A stretch of 64,000 nt of DNA from Filimonas effusa (GCF_004118675.1 NZ_SDHZ01000001.1:1984001-2048000); one strand, 5' to 3'; positions 28,501 through 36,866 are shown, counted from the first letter of the stretch. Notes: generated by a model not told the origin, from the letters alone. Made by a program: numbers and translations.

Positions 28501-28938
28501 AACGGTTTTACTGCCATCGGCATGTTCTTCAATCGTGAAATCTACAGGCTCGAATGTAGAAGGACGGTGATGCTGGGGCCAGTTGAATTCAATACCACCC
28601 GATATCCACGGACCGGTTAAGCCAACCAAAGCAGGCTTTATGACACGGTTATAGTACACAAAATGCCTGTCCTTCACTTTGTCATAAGCCATCTGTATCC
28701 TGCCTCCCAGCTCCGGCAGTATCATTACCTTAATGTACTTGTTCTCCAGGAAAACCGCATGATACTTCTTATCGATCTTCTCATCATAGATCTTCTCAAT
28801 TACCGCATGCGGATAAACAACGCCACTGCTTCCCTGGTAAACCCTTCTTTCAAGAAACATCGGATTCTTTTCAGGAGTTCCCACGGGATATGTAGGAATA
28901 ATAACCTCCTCCTCCCAAACCATTACTTTATTCTGCAT
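25585..28938 (-). CDS. DUF5107 protein with TPR repeats
   Basis: This 1117-residue protein has no signal peptide. Residues 1 to about 390 match the DUF5107 pattern with a galactose-mutarotase-like fold: LENKYIKVMILPELGGRIQMAYDK, GPWISGGIEFNWPQHHRPSTFEP, YIEIEGRLYNRTPFAQTFLWWANPAV, and DEDGPYIELMTGVFTDNQPDFSWLHPYEEK. The remainder is a long series of TPR helices (for example NPYDSEAYYNLGWSLVFQGKNEEAFDAFYKCV). The family is associated with carbohydrate loci; the mutarotase-like fold and conserved Glu/His suggest sugar binding or hydrolysis, but the reaction is unknown to me. It is the first gene of the operon and divergent from the AraC regulator. Confidence 0.8.
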   Translation of the reverse strand: MQNKVMVWEEEVIIPTYPVGTPEKNPMFLERRVYQGSSGVVYPHAVIEKIYDEKIDKKYHAVFLENKYIKVMILPELGGRIQMAYDKVKDRHFVYYNRVIKPALVGLTGPWISGGIEFNWPQHHRPSTFEPVDFTIEEHADGSKTVWVNEVERMFRTKGRAGFRLYPDKAYIEIEGRLYNRTPFAQTFLWWANPAVKVNDHYQSVFPPDVYAVFDHGKRDVSSFPIAKGEYYKVNYAPGTDISRYKNIPVPTSYMAIRSEYDFIGGYEHDVQGGLLHVADHHVATGKKQWTWGNGAFGQAWDRNLTDEDGPYIELMTGVFTDNQPDFSWLHPYEEKTFVQYFMPYREVGNVKNATKEAIVNIELNGANADIRLYTTAAYKRVKIVLFMAGVPVFEVVTATSPEQPYCKVVSLDGVAATGKIYLVVTDLDTKKELVSYREVKAEQKEIPDAAQAARQPEAIADNEELYLTGLHLEQYRHATFAPERYYEEALRRHPGDVRNNNALGLRNLKAGRFEKAEGYFRQAIATLTRRNPNPYDSEAYYNLGWSLVFQGKNEEAFDAFYKCVWNDAWQHAGFFNLARLACKKGDFEAALVFIEKSLLRNYNSHSARHARCFILRKLGRAEAALAFAEESLGIDPFNFGCLFEQYLLLPDNDAARAALHHLKHISRNWEHNYLEYALDYAHAGLYRDAGKFLEICHEMNNYTLLPYYMGWFALLAGDRKTALACFREGASRPPDFIFPNRLEELCILEAALKVNPTDAKALYFVGNFWYDKRQYDEAISCWEQSAAIDDQFPTVFRNLALAYYNKRQDAHKALTTLRYAFQLDTSDARVLMELDQLHRKMNVGALERLQLLESYPDLVIQRDDLYLERITLYNITGGFSKAKTLLEDFTFHPWEGGEGKVVNQHLICHLALAREAIAGGLPEDALRLLEAAENYPENLGEGKLYGCQENDIAFLKGLALEKIPDHKKAVSYYRQATEGISKPVQAVFYNDPQPDKIFYQGLAWLKLGEEEKAREIFERLIAFGEEHIEDHISIDYFAVSLPDLLVFDADLDERNRIHCLYMMGLGHLGMGGEGVEKASGLFEAVLRADNSHQGAITHLAVIKQYEMMALPVVTDK

Positions 28939-29040
28939 ACAGCAAGCAATATTTTATCAGTCAAAATAAATGGTTTTACAAAGCCCAGGCAATAGAGTAA
29001 TTTTAGGATTAGATGGATTATTTTTCGGTTGCAGCATATT

Positions 29041-29952
29041 ATGATACCAATGAAGATCTTCAGAAAAAAAGATGGCTTCCAGGGACAAAAAGCCATCGTC
29101 ATCCCTAAGTCGGTATATACCGCAAAATGCACTAAAGATCCAATGATCAGTAACCTGTTCATCACGAACATAGGTTATTACCCCAATGCGCATTATCACT
29201 TCAGAAGCAGGCCCAGGGGAACAGACCAGCATATACTTATTTTCTGTCATGAGGGAAAAGGTTATGTAACCATAGAAAGCACTGAATACACGATTAACCC
29301 CGGCGAGTTTATCATCATCCCCATGAAAGCAAGCCACACCTATACAGCAGATAAAAGCCATCCATGGACAATTTACTGGGTTCACTTTAAAGGGAATGCC
29401 GCACAGGAAATAGTAAACAGGTTTCAAAAGAACAGCGCCGGCAAGATGTTCCTGCAGTCACCCGGAAAGTGCATCGATCTATTCAACGACATCTACAGCC
29501 AGCTCGAAAGAGGATATGGCAAAGACACATTGGCTTACGTGAATATGAGCTTCTGGCATTTTATAGCTGCCATGCTGTTCAATGAAGCGGTGGACGTAAA
29601 AGAAACAAAGGACAAGGGCGCCATTGAAAAAGCAATAGACTTTCTCTCCAAAAATGTTGACAAGCCTGTTACACTCGAAGAAATAGCAGCACAGGCCAGC
29701 CTGTCGCCGGCCCACTTTTCCGCTACTTTTAAGAAAAGAACGGGCTTTTCGCCCATCGAATATTTTACACAGCTGAAGATCCAGAAAGCCTGCCAGTATC
29801 TCCTGTTCACAGAGTTAAGAATTAAAGAAATAGCACAGGAGCTGGGTATAGAAGACCCCTATTATTTTTCTAGGCTTTTCACAAAAGTGATAGGCAGTTC
29901 ACCAAATCAATACAGGGCAAACAGGCGTAACGATAAACCAATAGGCGGTTAA
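29041..29952 (+). CDS. AraC family transcriptional regulator with cupin sensor domain
   Basis: The 303-residue protein starts at ATG 29041 (the frame is open from a TTG at 29029; ATG 29050 is also possible). The N-terminal half is an AraC-type cupin (DQHILIFCHEGKGYVTIES, INPGEFIIIPMKASHTY, WTIYWVHFKG) that would bind a sugar. The C-terminal about 100 residues hold two helix-turn-helix motifs (VTLEEIAAQASLSPAHFSATFKKRTGFSP and IKEIAQELGIEDPYYFSRLFTKVIGSSPNQYR). It is divergent from the DUF5107-GH35-porter-GH2 operon across about 100 bases, so it most likely controls that operon and itself. Confidence 0.9.
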   Translation: MIPMKIFRKKDGFQGQKAIVIPKSVYTAKCTKDPMISNLFITNIGYYPNAHYHFRSRPRGTDQHILIFCHEGKGYVTIESTEYTINPGEFIIIPMKASHTYTADKSHPWTIYWVHFKGNAAQEIVNRFQKNSAGKMFLQSPGKCIDLFNDIYSQLERGYGKDTLAYVNMSFWHFIAAMLFNEAVDVKETKDKGAIEKAIDFLSKNVDKPVTLEEIAAQASLSPAHFSATFKKRTGFSPIEYFTQLKIQKACQYLLFTELRIKEIAQELGIEDPYYFSRLFTKVIGSSPNQYRANRRNDKPIGG

Positions 29953-30062
29953 ATAAATTTGTCGTGATCACCCCGCTATTTGTCGGTTTTACCCGGTTGT
30001 TTTCCCTGTATTTCCCTGAGATTTGTACCACACACAAAGCAATCATTCTAAAGTACCATCAA

Positions 30063-30485
30063 ATGGAAAACAAAGCACCCGTTATCACCGTACAAACTAT
30101 TGTCAACGTACCAGTCGCCAAAGCCTGGGAATACTGGTCTGAACCGGAGCATATCACCAAATGGAACAGCGCTTCCGAAGATTGGCATACGCCCAGGGCG
30201 GAAAACGACCTGCGTACAGGCGGCAAGTTCTCTTCGCGTATGGAAGCGAAAGACGGCAGCATGGGCTTCGATTTCGGAGGTGTTTACGACCTCGTAAAAG
30301 ACCAGGAATACATCGGGTATCATATGGCCGACGGCCGACAGGTACAGATCTTCTTTACCGCAGAAGGCAACCAAACCAAAATCGTGGAAAGCTTCGATCC
30401 CGAATCTCAAAACCCCATAGAAATGCAGCAGGCAGGATGGCAGGCCATCATGGATAATTTCAAAACATACGTTGAATCAAACTAA
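30063..30485 (+). CDS. SRPBCC (AHSA1-like) domain protein
   Basis: This 140-residue protein starts at ATG 30063, with 110 bases separating it from the AraC gene; the upstream GTG frame at 29964 has no homology value. It shows the AHSA1/START-like pattern: TIVNVPVAKAWEYWSEPEHITKWNSASEDWHTP near the N-terminus, GGKFSSRMEAKDGSMGFDFGGVYDLV in the middle, and a terminal helix with GWQAIMDNFKTYVES. These small hydrophobic-cavity proteins have varied roles and the ligand cannot be deduced. It is followed nine bases later by the dihydrofolate-reductase-like gene, a common pairing in this phylum. Confidence 0.85.
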   Translation: MENKAPVITVQTIVNVPVAKAWEYWSEPEHITKWNSASEDWHTPRAENDLRTGGKFSSRMEAKDGSMGFDFGGVYDLVKDQEYIGYHMADGRQVQIFFTAEGNQTKIVESFDPESQNPIEMQQAGWQAIMDNFKTYVESN

Positions 30486-30493
30486 AAACCGTT

Positions 30494-31063
30494 ATGGCAA
30501 AGATTATATTATTCATGCACGCGTCACTCGACAGTTTTGCTGCCGGCCCAAAGGGTGAAATGGATTGGATTCATGTAGACGAGGAGATCTTCGACTTTGG
30601 CGCAGAAAGGATCACCAAAACCAATACGGCTTTATACGGCAGGGTCACTTTTCAGATGATGGAAAGCTACTGGCCAACAGCAGCAGAACAGCCCGGGGCA
30701 AGCAAACACGACAGGGAGCACGCTGCCTGGTACAAAAGCACGCACAAAGTTGTCTTGTCCAATACACTCAACCAGGCGGCATTCACTAATACTACTGTGA
30801 TCGGAAACAACGACGTCGATGCCATTCGCGAATTAAAAAAAAATACAACAGGCGAAATACTGCTCTTTGGAAGCCCTTCAACAGCACACGCACTCCTGGC
30901 AGAAAGCCTTATCGATGAGTCCTGGCTTTTTGTAAACCCCGTAGTGTTAGGTGAAGGCATTCCTGTATTCAAAAACAGGAAACAAAAACAGCCGCTGAAA
31001 CTCCTGCAAACACATGTATTCAGCTCAGGTGTGGTTTGCCTTCGCCACGAACTAAAGTATTAA
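30494..31063 (+). CDS. Dihydrofolate reductase family protein (RibD C-terminal-like)
   Basis: This 189-residue soluble protein starts MAKIILFMHASLDSFAAGPKGEMDW, the beginning of the RibD_C/YyaP-like fold. It continues with NTALYGRVTFQMMESYWP, a THKVVLSNTL strand, EILLFGSPSTAHALLAESLIDESWLFVNPVVLGEGIPVF (about 115-155) and a short C-terminal strand pair. Members bind NADPH; the substrates of this subgroup are mostly unknown, so it should not be called a true folate enzyme. It probably forms a two-gene unit with the SRPBCC gene. Confidence 0.85.
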   Translation: MAKIILFMHASLDSFAAGPKGEMDWIHVDEEIFDFGAERITKTNTALYGRVTFQMMESYWPTAAEQPGASKHDREHAAWYKSTHKVVLSNTLNQAAFTNTTVIGNNDVDAIRELKKNTTGEILLFGSPSTAHALLAESLIDESWLFVNPVVLGEGIPVFKNRKQKQPLKLLQTHVFSSGVVCLRHELKY

Positions 31064-31085
31064 AACAAATATTCCAGGCATGCAC

Positions 31086-31130
31086 ATTAAAAAGCCGCTT
31101 TCATCGCCCGTTAGGCAAAATGAAAGCGGC
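31086..31130 (-). terminator. Rho-independent terminator for the 31183-31710 gene
   Basis: On the minus strand a 10-bp perfect stem (GCCGCTTTCA / TGAAAGCGGC, plus 31094-31103 and 31121-31130) is followed by TTTTTAATG. It lies beyond a second hairpin at 31151-31174. It may also limit read-through from the plus-strand gene ending at 31063. Confidence 0.75.
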
Positions 31131-31150
31131 CGAAAAATAATATATCGCTA

Positions 31151-31174
31151 CAGGTGTTGTTTCAACAACACCTG
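31151..31174 (-). other. Perfect 10-bp hairpin after the stop of 31183-31710
   Basis: CAGGTGTTGT, a 4-base loop TTCA, then ACAACACCTG, beginning eight bases downstream of the minus-strand stop codon. There is no T-run directly behind it, so it probably stabilises the 3' end or acts together with the terminator at 31086-31130. Confidence 0.6.
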
Positions 31175-31182
31175 GCTATCGC

Positions 31183-31710
31183 CTAGTATTTATAAGCAAT
31201 ACCTGATTTCATGGACTGAACGCCACCAAAACCACGGCTTCCGCTACCAGCCATACCTGCGTCTTTATCAGAAGTTATGAGAACAAAAGGGCAACCTTGT
31301 TCAGCAGCCTCCTTTTTCAGTTTTTCCTGTGCTTTCTTATCGCCACCAGCAGCAGTTCTGTAGTTGATCATAGATGTTTTTCCCCTTACTTCACCCACTT
31401 TATTCAGGCCTGTTACTGCAGATTTGTCTTCCAGGATAACAACATTCTCCCAATCATCTTTTGAAGAAACAATGATTTTTTTGGTAACTTCTTCTACACG
31501 GCCACTTTTACCATATACAATTTGTTTTACAGCGTACTTGCTAATCGTTTGCTCCGCATCTTCATTCACGTATTTGTAAATAATAGTGAACTCATTTACC
31601 TTAACAACGGTACATTCTACAGTTTTACCATTGTGAAGCGAGATTTTGTCAGACTGTGCAGAAACTAGGGTTGTTACAAAAAAACATAAAGCAGCGAATA
31701 ATGACTTCAT
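31183..31710 (-). CDS. Exported protein of unknown function (175 aa)
   Basis: A Sec signal peptide (MKSLFAALCFFVTTLVSAQS, cleavage near residue 18) is followed by a small beta-rich domain: DKISLHNGKTVECTVVKVNEFTIIYKYVNEDAEQTISKYAVKQIVYGKSGRVEEV. A second region, NVVILEDKSAVTGLNKVGEVRGKT, and a Lys/Ala-rich helix follow. The first part looks like a small Sm/OB-like barrel common in Bacteroidota exported proteins of unknown role. It is a single gene with its own hairpin terminators. A TATAATTG sequence about 40 bases upstream resembles a -7 box. Confidence 0.6.
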   Translation of the reverse strand: MKSLFAALCFFVTTLVSAQSDKISLHNGKTVECTVVKVNEFTIIYKYVNEDAEQTISKYAVKQIVYGKSGRVEEVTKKIIVSSKDDWENVVILEDKSAVTGLNKVGEVRGKTSMINYRTAAGGDKKAQEKLKKEAAEQGCPFVLITSDKDAGMAGSGSRGFGGVQSMKSGIAYKY

Positions 31711-31892
31711 AATTGTTTATTTGGGTTTAAAATTGGGTGCAATTATAAGGTAATTGTATCATTTATTTATTATTTAGGGAATGGCCTGCAAACTTTTATT
31801 GAATTAAGTTTACACGCCGGCAGGGGGAAAATATAAATGCCCGTATCAAAAGATACAGGCACTTATAAGTATTATAGCGAACCGTTTCCGGC

Positions 31893-32987
31893 TTACTTCA
31901 TCAACGCAATAAAATCATCGAAAAGATACCTGCTGTCAAATGGTCCAGGTGTGCTTTCCGGGTGGTATTGTACGCTGAATGCAGGCTTATTTTTGATACG
32001 GATACCTTCAATGGACTCGTCATTCAGGTTCACGTGCGTGATCTCCACATTCGGATGTTTACGCACCGCTTCCGGATCAACACCAAACCCATGATTTTGC
32101 GTAGTGATCTCCGATCTCCCTGTCTGCAGATTTTTCACCGGGTGGTTCAATCCCCTGTGACCATGGTGCATTTTAAAGGTAGGAATATCGTTAGCCAATG
32201 CCAGCAGCTGATGGCCAAGACAAATACCAAACAATGGCTTCTCTTCAGCCAGAATCGCCTTCAGCGTCTCTACAGCATAAGGCATCGCAGAAGGATCACC
32301 AGGTCCGTTGGAAATGAAATATCCGTTAGGATTGAATTCTTTCAAACGTGCCAATGGCGTTTTAGCCGGGTGAACACGAATATGTGCTCCTCTGTCGGTC
32401 AAACAGGTAAGAATATTCCTTTTCACACCAAAGTCCAGTACCGCAACTTTCAATGGCGACGCAGGATCACCAAGCTCATATTCCTCGGTAGTACTTACTT
32501 CGCTGGCCAGCTCCAGACCGTCCATATCGGGCACTTTAGCCAGTTCTGCTTTCAGTTGGTCTATATCCAGTATTTCGGAAGAAATAATACAGTTCATAGC
32601 CCCTTTGGTACGGATATGGGCAACCAGCGCGCGGGTGTCTACATCTTCGATAGAAACGATATTGTTCTCTTTCAGGTAGGCATCCAGTGAATCGGTAGCC
32701 TGGTAACGGGAGTAACGCTCTTCGAGATTGCGGCCAATAAGTCCTCTTATTTTAACACTTTTACTTTCTACATCAGTAATGTTCACACCGTAGTTGCCGG
32801 TATGTACATTGTTCATAATAAGTACCTGCCCTGAGTAGCTGGGATCGGTGAACACCTCCTGGTAACCGGTCATACCGGTATTGAAGCAGATCTCCCCGGT
32901 AGTAGTGCCAGTAGCTCCAAAGGCTTTACCGTGAAAAACATGTCCGTCAGCTAACAGTAATATTGCAGGTTTTTGTGTCTGGGGCAT
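31893..32987 (-). CDS. carA: Carbamoyl-phosphate synthase small (glutaminase) subunit
   Basis: This 364-residue protein hydrolyses glutamine and passes ammonia to CarB for carbamoyl phosphate, the entry to pyrimidine and arginine synthesis. The N-terminal domain shows GEICFNTGMTGYQEVFTDPSYSGQ. The class-I glutamine amidotransferase domain has SNGPGDPSAMP, FGICLGHQLL with nucleophile Cys256, and QYHPESTPGP with the catalytic His-x-Glu. Start MPQTQKPAI (32987) is chosen over an upstream start at 33053, which would add 22 residues without homology. It lies downstream of rplQ on the same strand but behind a terminator. Confidence 0.95.
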   Translation of the reverse strand: MPQTQKPAILLLADGHVFHGKAFGATGTTTGEICFNTGMTGYQEVFTDPSYSGQVLIMNNVHTGNYGVNITDVESKSVKIRGLIGRNLEERYSRYQATDSLDAYLKENNIVSIEDVDTRALVAHIRTKGAMNCIISSEILDIDQLKAELAKVPDMDGLELASEVSTTEEYELGDPASPLKVAVLDFGVKRNILTCLTDRGAHIRVHPAKTPLARLKEFNPNGYFISNGPGDPSAMPYAVETLKAILAEEKPLFGICLGHQLLALANDIPTFKMHHGHRGLNHPVKNLQTGRSEITTQNHGFGVDPEAVRKHPNVEITHVNLNDESIEGIRIKNKPAFSVQYHPESTPGPFDSRYLFDDFIALMK

Positions 32988-33083
32988 CTTCGTATCAGTA
33001 ATTTTTTGCAAAAAAAGTATATAAAAATGAAATAAACCTCTAAAATTACCCACACCTTTCCTAACAAGGGTACGGTGGCAAGA

Positions 33084-33118
33084 AAAAAGGCAAAACCGGT
33101 AAACGATTTTGCCTTTTT
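33084..33118 (-). terminator. Terminator at the end of the alpha operon
   Basis: AAAAAGGCAAAA (33084-33095) and TTTTGCCTTTTT (33107-33118) form a 12-bp perfect stem with an 11-base loop and T-runs on both strands, so it can stop transcription in either direction. It ends the rplQ transcript before carA. Confidence 0.85.
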
Positions 33119-33140
33119 CAATGTCAAAAGAGCTTCATTA

Positions 33141-33668
33141 TTATTCAGCAGCTTTTTCTTCAGTGTTCGACTCTTCGGCAGGTGCCACTTCTGGCGCAGC
33201 TTCTTCAGATGCAGCAGCTTTCTTACGGCTACCACCGGCACGACGCGTTTTCTTAGCAGGCTCAGCAGCTTTTACTACATTGTTACCGTAGATTTCGTTG
33301 AAGTCTACCAGTTCAATCAATGCAGTTTCAGCATTGTCACCTACACGAATACCTAACTTGATGATACGTGTGTATCCACCGGGACGGCCGGCCACTTTAG
33401 GAGCGATAACTGTAAAAAGTTCTTTTACAGCAGCTTTATCCTGCAGGTAGCTGAACACCACACGGTGCTGGTGGCTGATCTGTAACTCGTTTTCAACCTT
33501 TTTGGTTTTGGTGATCAGAGGCTCAACATAAGTCCTTAATACTTTAGCTTTTGCCAGAGTAGTAACGATACGTTTGTGCACGATCAGCTGACTTGCCAGG
33601 TTGGCGAGTAACGCTTCTCTGTGGGCTTTCTTACGGCCCAGATTGTTGACTTTGTCTCCGTGACGCAT
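33141..33668 (-). CDS. rplQ: 50S ribosomal protein L17
   Basis: This 175-residue protein shows the conserved [53 protein letters not shown] and [28 protein letters not shown]. The last 45 residues or so are a Lys/Ala/Glu-rich tail beyond the bacterial core (about 120 residues), typical of Bacteroidota L17. It is the last gene of the alpha operon, 71 bases after rpoA. Confidence 0.97.
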   Translation of the reverse strand: MRHGDKVNNLGRKKAHREALLANLASQLIVHKRIVTTLAKAKVLRTYVEPLITKTKKVENELQISHQHRVVFSYLQDKAAVKELFTVIAPKVAGRPGGYTRIIKLGIRVGDNAETALIELVDFNEIYGNNVVKAAEPAKKTRRAGGSRKKAAASEEAAPEVAPAEESNTEEKAAE

Positions 33669-33739
33669 GACATTTAATTTGTAGCCTGTACCGTGTCAGG
33701 AATTACAGGCCTGTTATGAATAGCTGTAAATACTACAGC

Positions 33740-34738
33740 TTAATCTAAATTATCGAGGCCCAGTTTGCTGAGGTCCATACCAAAGTGTAAACCTCTCTCG
33801 GTTAACACCTGCTCAATTTCACTCAGTGATTTCTGGCCAAAGTTTCTGAACTTCATCAGGTCTTCCTGTTCGTACTGAACGAGTTCGCTGAGAGAGTTGA
33901 TCTTGGCAGCCTTCAGACAGTTGAAAGCACGTACCGACAGATCGAGATCTTCCAGCGGTGTTTTCAATACTTTCCTCAGTTGTAATACCTGCTCGTCTAC
34001 CACATCTTCTTTCTTATCTTCCTTATTATCAAAAGTGATGTTTTCATCAGTAATGATCATCAGGTGCTGGATAAGAATGCGGGAAGCCTGTTTAACAGCT
34101 TCTTCAGGATGGATAGTACCATCGGTAGCAACGTCAAGAACCAGTTTCTCGTAGTCGGTCCTTTGTTCTACACGATAGTTTTCTATAGCATACTTCACAT
34201 TCTTGATAGGAGTATGAATAGAATCGATAGGAATATATCCGAATGGAGCTTCTTTAACCTTGTTCTCTTCAGCTGGTACATAACCGCGGCCTTTCGCTAC
34301 AGTCAGTTCCACGTCGAGTTTAGCAGTGCTGTCCATAGTACAGATCACCAGCTCAGGATTCATTACCTGGAAGCTTTGGGTTCCTTCACCTATATTGGCA
34401 GCAGTGAATTCTGTTTTGCCTTTAATAGATAAAGTGATCTTTTCGCTGGCCACATCGTGCTCAACGCTTTTCTTGAAACGAACCTGTTTCAGGTTCAGGA
34501 TAATTTCTGTAACGTCTTCAGTTACACCTTTGATAGTAGCAAACTCGTGGTCAACACCGTCGATTTTGATACCTACAATAGCGAAACCTTCAAGGCTGCT
34601 CAGTAATACCCGGCGTAAAGCGTTGCCAACAGTTAAGCCGTATCCAGGCTCGAGGGGACGAAATTCAAATTGCCCTTCAAAGTCGTTCGCTTTCTGCAGA
34701 ACGATCTTATCTGGCTTTTGGAAGTTTAAAATGGCCAT
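33740..34738 (-). CDS. rpoA: DNA-directed RNA polymerase alpha subunit
   Basis: This 332-residue protein has the N-terminal assembly domain ([37 protein letters not shown]...) and the C-terminal DNA-binding alpha-CTD ([53 protein letters not shown]). The two are joined by an acidic linker. Length and order are normal. It lies between rpsD (29-base gap) and rplQ. Confidence 0.98.
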   Translation of the reverse strand: MAILNFQKPDKIVLQKANDFEGQFEFRPLEPGYGLTVGNALRRVLLSSLEGFAIVGIKIDGVDHEFATIKGVTEDVTEIILNLKQVRFKKSVEHDVASEKITLSIKGKTEFTAANIGEGTQSFQVMNPELVICTMDSTAKLDVELTVAKGRGYVPAEENKVKEAPFGYIPIDSIHTPIKNVKYAIENYRVEQRTDYEKLVLDVATDGTIHPEEAVKQASRILIQHLMIITDENITFDNKEDKKEDVVDEQVLQLRKVLKTPLEDLDLSVRAFNCLKAAKINSLSELVQYEQEDLMKFRNFGQKSLSEIEQVLTERGLHFGMDLSKLGLDNLD

Positions 34739-34767
34739 TTTATATTCCAGGTTTTAATTATGGACTA

Positions 34768-35373
34768 CTATTTAGAGTATAATTCGACGATCAGTTGTTC
34801 CTTGATGTTCTCAGGAACACTTTCCCTGTCAGGGTAAGTAATGAACGTACCAGTTTTCTCTGTGTCATTCCAGTCTAACCAACCGAATTTAGGATTTTTA
34901 CCGCGAATCTGACTTGTTAAAGCGGTATTGCCTTCGCTTTTTTCTTTCAGACCGATAGAATCACCGGGTTTCAGTTGATAAGAAGGGATATTTACGATAG
35001 CACCGTTAACAGTGATATGCTTGTGGCTTACCAGCTGACGGGCAGCAGGACGGGAAGGAGCAATACCTAAACGGAACACAGTGTTGTCTAAACGCGCTTC
35101 AAGAAGCTTGATCAGGTTCTCACCGGTAACGCCTTTAATACGTGCCGCTTCTTCAAAAGTGTTACGGAACTGACGTTCAAGAACACCGTAAGTATATTTC
35201 GCTTTTTGCTTTTCTTTCAGCTGAACAGCATACTCACCCAGTTGCTTGCGCTTACGGGCAGCACCATGCTGACCCGGAGGGTTGCTGTTCTTGTTTAACC
35301 ACTTGCCATTTCCGAGAATAGGCTCACCGAAAATACGGCTGATCTTTGTTTTTGGTCCGGTATAACGTGCCAT
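34768..35373 (-). CDS. rpsD: 30S ribosomal protein S4
   Basis: This 201-residue protein begins [21 protein letters not shown]. It contains [38 protein letters not shown] and the S4 RNA-binding domain ([31 protein letters not shown]). S4 nucleates small-subunit assembly and in some bacteria represses its own operon; a hairpin with a U-run lies just upstream (35457-35480). Confidence 0.98.
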   Translation of the reverse strand: MARYTGPKTKISRIFGEPILGNGKWLNKNSNPPGQHGAARKRKQLGEYAVQLKEKQKAKYTYGVLERQFRNTFEEAARIKGVTGENLIKLLEARLDNTVFRLGIAPSRPAARQLVSHKHITVNGAIVNIPSYQLKPGDSIGLKEKSEGNTALTSQIRGKNPKFGWLDWNDTEKTGTFITYPDRESVPENIKEQLIVELYSK

Positions 35374-35456
35374 TGCTTTTGTTTTGTGATTTTTTAGTGT
35401 CGATGCTTCATCTGTAAAAATCTAAAATAAATGGAGCACCCTGTGTATGAATAAAA

Positions 35457-35480
35457 GCTGCCTCCCCGCAGGAAAGCAGC
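35457..35480 (-). promoter_or_regulatory. Intergenic hairpin with U-run between rpsK and rpsD
   Basis: On the minus strand GCTGC...GCAGC forms a stem closed further by CCT/AGG pairing, followed by TTTTATTC. It lies six bases after the rpsK stop, in the 113-base rpsK-rpsD gap. It may be an attenuator that lowers expression of rpsD, rpoA and rplQ or responds to a ribosomal protein. Confidence 0.45.
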
Positions 35481-35486
35481 ATATAA

Positions 35487-35888
35487 TTAAACTCTTCTCT
35501 TTTTGGGAGGACGACAACCATTGTGTGGTAAAGGAGTAACGTCTTTGATCATGTTAACTTCAATACCGGATTGTGCCAGCGCACGGATAGCGCCTTCACG
35601 TCCTGAACCTGGACCTTTCACATATACATCTACTCTTTTCAGACCTGCTTCCAGTGCAACTTTAGCAGCATCCTGAGCAGCCATCTGAGCCGCATAAGGA
35701 GTGTTCTTCTTAGAACCCCTGAAACCCATTTTACCAGCTGAAGACCAGCTGATCACTTGCCCGGTTTTGTTGGTAAGTACAATGATAACATTGTTGAAGG
35801 TAGCGCTAACATGGGCGTCGCCATATGCGTCAACTTTTACTACCCTTTTCTTCGCAGCTGCTTTCGCGCTGTTTTGTGCTTTTGCCAT
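35487..35888 (-). CDS. rpsK: 30S ribosomal protein S11
   Basis: This 133-residue protein has the universal S11 motifs [55 protein letters not shown] and a terminal [19 protein letters not shown]11 lies on the platform of the 30S subunit. It is separated from rpsM by 162 bases that can fold (see 35971-36042). Confidence 0.98.
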   Translation of the reverse strand: MAKAQNSAKAAAKKRVVKVDAYGDAHVSATFNNVIIVLTNKTGQVISWSSAGKMGFRGSKKNTPYAAQMAAQDAAKVALEAGLKRVDVYVKGPGSGREGAIRALAQSGIEVNMIKDVTPLPHNGCRPPKKRRV

Positions 35889-35970
35889 AATGCTTTTGAG
35901 GTAATCTTCTTTAAAAATCTAAGCCCCTCCTTTCCCCTAAGGAACTATCCGGCGGCTTTATATAAAAATT

Positions 35971-36042
35971 CCAGAGAACACATACCATATCTTAGCTCCT
36001 TGCCCCAGGGCATAGAAACAGGATAAAGGATCCGTTCTCTGG
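35971..36042 (-). ncRNA. Candidate structured mRNA element between rpsM and rpsK
   Basis: On the minus strand CCAGAGAAC (plus 36034-36042) pairs perfectly with GTTCTCTGG (plus 35971-35979) over 54 intervening bases. Within these, GGATCCTTTATCC and GCCCTGGGGC can form two small hairpins. The result is a three-way-junction-like leader ahead of rpsK. It resembles ribosomal-protein autoregulatory leaders in layout, but I know of no named family that it matches. Confidence 0.45.
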
Positions 36043-36050
36043 TAAATTCA

Positions 36051-36431
36051 CTATTTCTTAGTGGCCTTTTTCTTACCGGCAACTGTTTTACGCTTACCTT
36101 TCCTGGTACGGCTGTTAGTACGGGTACGCTGTCCACGTAAAGGCAACCCTTTACGATGACGAAGTCCACGGTAACAAGCGATATCCAGTAAACGCTTGAT
36201 GTTCATCTGAACTTCACTACGTAAAGCACCTTCTACCTTTAACTCATTATTAATGACGTTACGGATAGCACCTTGCTCTTCGTCGTTCCACTCATTTACT
36301 TTCTTGTCATAGGAGATCCCTGACTGATCTAAGATGTAACGAGCGGTAGAACGGCCTATACCGAAAATATAGGTCAAACCTATTTCGCCTCTTTTGTTCT
36401 TTGGTAAGTCTATACCGGCAATACGAGCCAT
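36051..36431 (-). CDS. rpsM: 30S ribosomal protein S13
   Basis: This 126-residue protein starts [34 protein letters not shown]. It contains the conserved [44 protein letters not shown] tail that contacts tRNA in the ribosome head. It lies 40 bases after rpmJ. Confidence 0.98.
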   Translation of the reverse strand: MARIAGIDLPKNKRGEIGLTYIFGIGRSTARYILDQSGISYDKKVNEWNDEEQGAIRNVINNELKVEGALRSEVQMNIKRLLDIACYRGLRHRKGLPLRGQRTRTNSRTRKGKRKTVAGKKKATKK

Positions 36432-36471
36432 AGTCTTATTTTAGATTTACTATTTTAATTAATGTCAAAAA

Positions 36472-36588
36472 TTAACCCTGCCTTTGCTTAAAGCGAGGAT
36501 TCTTTTTGTTGATGATGTACAATTTGCCTTTCCTGCGTACAATCTTGCAGTCGGCGCTACGCTTTTTAACTGATGCTCTAACTTTCAT
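36472..36588 (-). CDS. rpmJ: 50S ribosomal protein L36
   Basis: The 38-residue product begins [20 protein letters not shown] and ends NPRFKQRQG. It has the classic short L36 layout but keeps only one cysteine (Cys14) of the usual zinc ribbon, so it is the C-minus type. It lies between infA (43-base gap) and rpsM (40-base gap). Confidence 0.96.
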   Translation of the reverse strand: MKVRASVKKRSADCKIVRRKGKLYIINKKNPRFKQRQG

Positions 36589-36631
36589 AATTGTGTATTT
36601 AGCTGTAAGTCTTCACCCGAATGGCTCCAGC

Positions 36632-36850
36632 TTACTTATACCTGAATATGATTCTTCCCCTTGACAAATCGTACGGACTCATTTCCACTCCCACTTTGTC
36701 CCCTGGCAATATCCTGATGTAGTGCATCCGCATCTTACCGGATATCGTGGCCAGAATTTCATGGCCATTTTCTAATTTTACCCTGAACATCGCGTTGCTC
36801 AGCGCCTCAATTATTACACCATCCTGTTTGATCAATGATTGTTTAGACAT
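36632..36850 (-). CDS. infA: Translation initiation factor IF-1
   Basis: The 72-residue product starts at ATG 36850 ([20 protein letters not shown]) and has the S1-like OB fold with [32 protein letters not shown] and ends [10 protein letters not shown]. The frame is open further upstream, but that extension runs into the promoter region and lacks IF-1 homology. It is the first gene of the operon through rplQ in this window. Confidence 0.97.
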   Translation of the reverse strand: MSKQSLIKQDGVIIEALSNAMFRVKLENGHEILATISGKMRMHYIRILPGDKVGVEMSPYDLSRGRIIFRYK

Positions 36851-36866
36851 ACGATTTTTGGGAGCG

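Noticed and set aside
29964-30062. Upstream GTG start for the SRPBCC gene
   Set aside because: The added residues (ITPLFVGFTRLFS...) have no family match and the region is better explained as the promoter and leader; ATG 30063 starts at the usual family N-terminus.
30494-31063. True dihydrofolate reductase (folA) assignment
   Set aside because: The N-terminus and the GSPSTAHALLAESLIDE segment fit the RibD C-terminal/YyaP-like subgroup, not classical DHFR.
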